Shown: positions 61,644-64,000 of the stretch, piece after piece
Layout of the letters: each line of letters opens with the position of its first letter
Numbering within the stretch: the stretch's first letter is position 1
Assembly: GCA_964358645.1 (NCBI GenBank)
Contig: CAYHPW010000009.1
Location: forward strand, 6,485 to 70,484
DNA: 64,000 bases
From: JBBTDV01 sp038042605
GTDB lineage: Bacteria; Bdellovibrionota; UBA1018
Direction of reading: 5' to 3'
Made by a program: the position numbers and the translations under genes
Notes under the pieces: model-generated
Told to the model about the DNA's origin: nothing
Database searches by the model: none
What the model saw: only the letters and a program-made list of their open reading frames with translations

Positions 61644-63011
61644 CTAAATACGGTATCCTATCGAAACACTAGAAATACTTCTTAAGTACGTGGCGGATGC
61701 ATCATTAGAAACACTGCGCTCAAGTATGAATTCTATTTTGCTGAACAATTTTTTCCCGGTTTCTTTCTCGAGATTTTTTGATAACCCGCCTGTTAGCGAA
61801 AATGAATTATCAATTCTTGCTGGTTCTCTCTTCGGATATTTAAGATAGCGATACTCCGTCACAAAAAATGGATTAAACGCATGATCACCAATTTGATAAT
61901 TAACCTTTGTATTAAACCTGCCTCCATATTGCTGGTAATTTACACCCTCGCTTTCATTAAAAATAAAAGTTCCGCCAAAAACTGCATTTATATTTCCAGA
62001 AATATTAGAATGAAATTCGCTTGTGACTTCCGGTTTAAAAAATGTTTTGCGATTTTTCACATCTATTGCGTCATCAGTAAAACCGCCATAACTAAGAGGC
62101 AACCCTAAAACTAGCCGTTTTTTCTTGCTAAACATTATTTCAAATTGTGGGGTCAAGCGGTTTTCAAGCAGCAAACCAGTCATGCCTGATGAATTAGTAA
62201 GAAAATAATGAATCCCATCAGTTAACGAAATTCTTAATGTCCCCCCATCAAAAAAATCCTGTGAAATGACGGCACCAATATCAAGGTTGTCATAATTTTT
62301 TAGATCGCCGTTTAGATTCATGTTGTAAGATAGGTGTGCTGACACTGAAGCGTCCTGTTGTGAAATACCAGGGAAGCTTAACTTACCTTGCGCAAATACT
62401 GGGATAACAAATCCGCTTTTCGATGAAATACGCGAGATTGAAACATACTCATCCGGTTTTAACAGGACATTTGAATCATAGCGGGTTGCAAGTTGTAATG
62501 TAAGATTTGTGCGTGATGTTTTCTGGCTGCTTTTTTTAAGTTTTACATAAAGACTGCCTCCAGTGAGGCCTCCAATCAGTCTTTTTGCCTCTGTATCTTC
62601 CGGGGCATCCGTAAGCGCCAGCTTAAGCTGCTCAAGTGATCTGCGGCCATCATTTGATCCCTTATATACTTCAGCCAAATTAACCCGGTAATGTGCCCTA
62701 ATCGCCGGGTCCTGAGCATTATTTATGGCTTCGGATATATCCCAGGCGGCGTTCACATAATTTTTATTTTTAAGATAAGCAAGGCCGCGCAGATTTAAAA
62801 TCTCCGCATCCCCTGGCGTTTCCTTAAGATATTTTTTTGCGATCTTAATGCTTTCGTAATATTCACCAGCTTCAAAATGATACAATATTAATTCACGCTG
62901 AATAGCCATGTCGTGCTCAGAAAGCTCATCGCTATTGACTGGCTGTTCATAGCAAAACATTACGGAAGAAATTAAAATGGCAATATAGAATAATAATTTA
63001 TTATCAAACAT
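61644..63011 (-). CDS. outer-membrane protein with TPR domain and C-terminal beta-barrel
   Basis: A 455-residue protein with a signal peptide, then tetratricopeptide-like repeats at about residues 35-150 (for example ELILYHFEAGEYYESIKIAKKYLKETPGDAEILNLRGLAYLKNKNYVNAAWDISEAI) and from about residue 170 an array of amphipathic beta strands with alternating hydrophobic residues that would form a 14- or 16-strand barrel, ending SISSVSIGYRI. The architecture (periplasmic TPR plus barrel) is that of outer-membrane exporters such as Slam or BcsC-like proteins, but no specific family is certain. It sits between an outer-membrane protein gene and the FecR-domain gene. Confidence 0.65.
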   Translation of the reverse strand: MFDNKLLFYIAILISSVMFCYEQPVNSDELSEHDMAIQRELILYHFEAGEYYESIKIAKKYLKETPGDAEILNLRGLAYLKNKNYVNAAWDISEAINNAQDPAIRAHYRVNLAEVYKGSNDGRRSLEQLKLALTDAPEDTEAKRLIGGLTGGSLYVKLKKSSQKTSRTNLTLQLATRYDSNVLLKPDEYVSISRISSKSGFVIPVFAQGKLSFPGISQQDASVSAHLSYNMNLNGDLKNYDNLDIGAVISQDFFDGGTLRISLTDGIHYFLTNSSGMTGLLLENRLTPQFEIMFSKKKRLVLGLPLSYGGFTDDAIDVKNRKTFFKPEVTSEFHSNISGNINAVFGGTFIFNESEGVNYQQYGGRFNTKVNYQIGDHAFNPFFVTEYRYLKYPKREPARIDNSFSLTGGLSKNLEKETGKKLFSKIEFILERSVSNDASATYLRSISSVSIGYRI

Positions 63012-63019
63012 AAAGTGAC

Positions 63020-63793
63020 TTAAATCCTAAAACCTATTTTTAATGATACTGTATTGATGCCGATTATATTCGCCCATTCTATTCCGGAAGTAAAAGTGCC
63101 GCCTTCCAATACTCCCCCCAATGAAAGATGAAGTCCTGTTGATCTCGGTGATTCAGAAATAGAAGCCTTAGAGCTGTTAATGTTTACATCCAATGAGCCT
63201 GTTGCAAAGCCATAGCCAAACCAAAGCGATGCCCAACTCCAACGTTTGCCTATCGTATGCAGAAGCCCATATCCACTGTTGCGAAGGTCGTACTCAGATC
63301 CTTTAGACAAACTAAATGAATGAAGTCCCAAGCGAATACTGCTTTCCACTTTTGACATTGGCATAAGCGCAGCGAGGTAATTCCACTTCACACCAAGTGC
63401 CCAGTAATTTGTTGAAACTGTAGATGCCGAAATTTTTGGAAACAATTGCGTATCTACTGATATCCCTCGTGGGAAAGTAAGTTGGAAGTAAACCGTCGGT
63501 AGTTGCGGAAGAATGGGTAGCTTATCCACATCATTGGCAGAGCTTTGCAATCCTGGAAGAGCAGAAAAACTTGTTTTTAAGGCACCGGTCCCAAACCCGC
63601 CAAGTAGAAGACCAGTCTCAACACTGATACTCCTGACATCCGCCTCGCCAGGAAATAGATTTTTGGGGACAGTGCTTGCTAAAAGTGATGTATTCAACAA
63701 TCTCAGCGATTCAACATCACTTAATACACTTGCTTGTGTGGTAGAACACAAAAGGAAAAACAATAATGGTGATTTGCGTATAAAATTAAAGAT
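63020..63793 (-). CDS. predicted outer-membrane protein with an uncertain start
   Basis: A protein of about 257 residues with a signal peptide (IRKSPLLFFLLCSTTQA) and strand-rich mature part ending TVSLKIGFRI, typical of small outer-membrane barrels. The usual start is a problem: TTG 63763 leaves a signal peptide without its basic residues, while upstream codons restore Arg-Lys but offer no ATG, GTG or TTG. An ATC at 63791-63793 has GAGGAG exactly seven bases upstream, so a rare ATC start or a mutated ATG is possible. A 14-bp inverted repeat overlaps the ribosome-binding site by one base. The TPR/barrel gene follows 8 bp downstream. Confidence 0.55.
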   Translation of the reverse strand: MFNFIRKSPLLFFLLCSTTQASVLSDVESLRLLNTSLLASTVPKNLFPGEADVRSISVETGLLLGGFGTGALKTSFSALPGLQSSANDVDKLPILPQLPTVYFQLTFPRGISVDTQLFPKISASTVSTNYWALGVKWNYLAALMPMSKVESSIRLGLHSFSLSKGSEYDLRNSGYGLLHTIGKRWSWASLWFGYGFATGSLDVNINSSKASISESPRSTGLHLSLGGVLEGGTFTSGIEWANIIGINTVSLKIGFRI

Positions 63794-63805
63794 AACAGTT
63801 CTCCT

Positions 63806-63850
63806 CGTGTTAGATGGAAAATTTATTTAATTCTAATTCCATCTAACACG
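63806..63850. promoter_or_regulatory. 14-bp perfect inverted repeat next to a ribosome-binding site
   Basis: CGTGTTAGATGGAA (63806-63819), a 17-nt AT-rich loop and TTCCATCTAACACG (63837-63850). The ribosome-binding site GAGGAG of the gene at 63020-63793 occupies 63801-63806, touching the stem, so folding could affect translation; alternatively it terminates the upstream transcript or binds a regulator. Confidence 0.5.
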
Positions 63851-63873
63851 ACAGAGAACAAAAAAATGAATTA

Positions 63874-63999
63874 CTACGGTAACGCATATGTTGGCGCTGT
63901 CACGGCCGAAACACTGCCAAGATCACCGACAGATACAAGTTCATGTGGGCGTTGTTGCGTAATTAGGCCTGACGAAACGTGGGTTTGAGCACCGAGAAC
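63874..63999 (-). CDS. C-terminal end of a gene that continues beyond the right edge
   Basis: The last 41 codons of a minus-strand frame, open to the window edge and stopping at TAG 63874. The visible tail is Ser/Thr/Val-rich with repeated VS and TA pairs (LVSVGDLGSVSAVTAPTYALP at the end). Nothing identifies a family. It is the upstream neighbour of the envelope cluster, separated by the 14-bp inverted repeat. Confidence 0.4.
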   Translation of the reverse strand, partial: VLGAQTHVSSGLITQQRPHELVSVGDLGSVSAVTAPTYALP

Positions 64000-64000
64000 T

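Overview
The window looks like a chromosomal segment of a Gram-negative bacterium with an outer membrane (LptE, HldD, MlaF, TolQ/ExbB-TolR/ExbD and beta-barrel proteins are encoded). Several features point towards Bdellovibrionota or a neighbouring former-deltaproteobacterial lineage: a short histone-fold protein resembling the Bdellovibrio histone, two TIGR02147-family regulators, a fused CcoN-CcoO oxidase gene, and secreted proteins beginning with a GNGG-type motif. This placement is inference; no rRNA gene is present to confirm it.

Layout. 1-9 kb: the 3' part of a glycogen-debranching enzyme, a histone with an FKBP lipoprotein in one unit, a HAD hydrolase, a CBS protein, a DUF4340-like lipoprotein, an ExbB/ExbD pair, an ICMT-like membrane methyltransferase, and E1 alpha/beta of a branched-chain 2-oxoacid dehydrogenase behind a promoter with a perfect inverted repeat. 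9-17.6 kb: a large secreted coiled-coil protein followed by dapF, a B12-binding radical SAM enzyme with a small secreted Cys-containing protein, further secreted proteins, and an accessory stretch with decayed ORFs. 17.7-27.4 kb: central metabolism, namely a TrpB-like PLP enzyme with threonine synthase, a short CoA-transferase with an HSD10-like dehydrogenase, and a 2-oxoacid:ferredoxin oxidoreductase whose gamma subunit is fused to a GltD-like flavoprotein and a ferredoxin. 27.4-33 kb: a PPX-type HD protein with a CHAD protein, and a complete glucose PTS in two genes (EIIA-HPr-EI fusion and EIICB). 33-40.7 kb: nadB, alr-mlaF, a GYF_2 protein, a DciA-like gene, lptE-holA, and hldD-rpsT.

40.7-55 kb: a TIGR02147 regulator with a secreted HExxH/ankyrin protein (frameshifted), a tightly overlapping high-affinity oxidase operon (Rrf2 regulator, ccoI, ccoS, ccoNO, ccoQ, ccoP, ccoG, SafE-like ccoH2), typA, and a second TIGR02147 regulator overlapping a secreted HExxHxxGxxD protein. 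The repeated two-gene module (regulator plus exported LLFHE-x-LHSF protein) is the most interesting candidate system here. 55-59.7 kb is accessory: two AAA/DUF4143 ATPases, small secreted proteins, strong hairpins, a 13-bp repeat flanking one ATPase, and decayed remnants of dtd, tag and an unidentified membrane gene. 59.7-64 kb: a minus-strand envelope cluster of a predicted outer-membrane protein, a TPR/beta-barrel protein, a FecR-domain protein and a lipoprotein, with the end of one further gene at the right edge.

Most genes are closely packed with stop/start overlaps. Three convergent gene pairs overlap in their coding 3' ends. No rRNA, complete tRNA, CRISPR array or complete insertion sequence was recognised.
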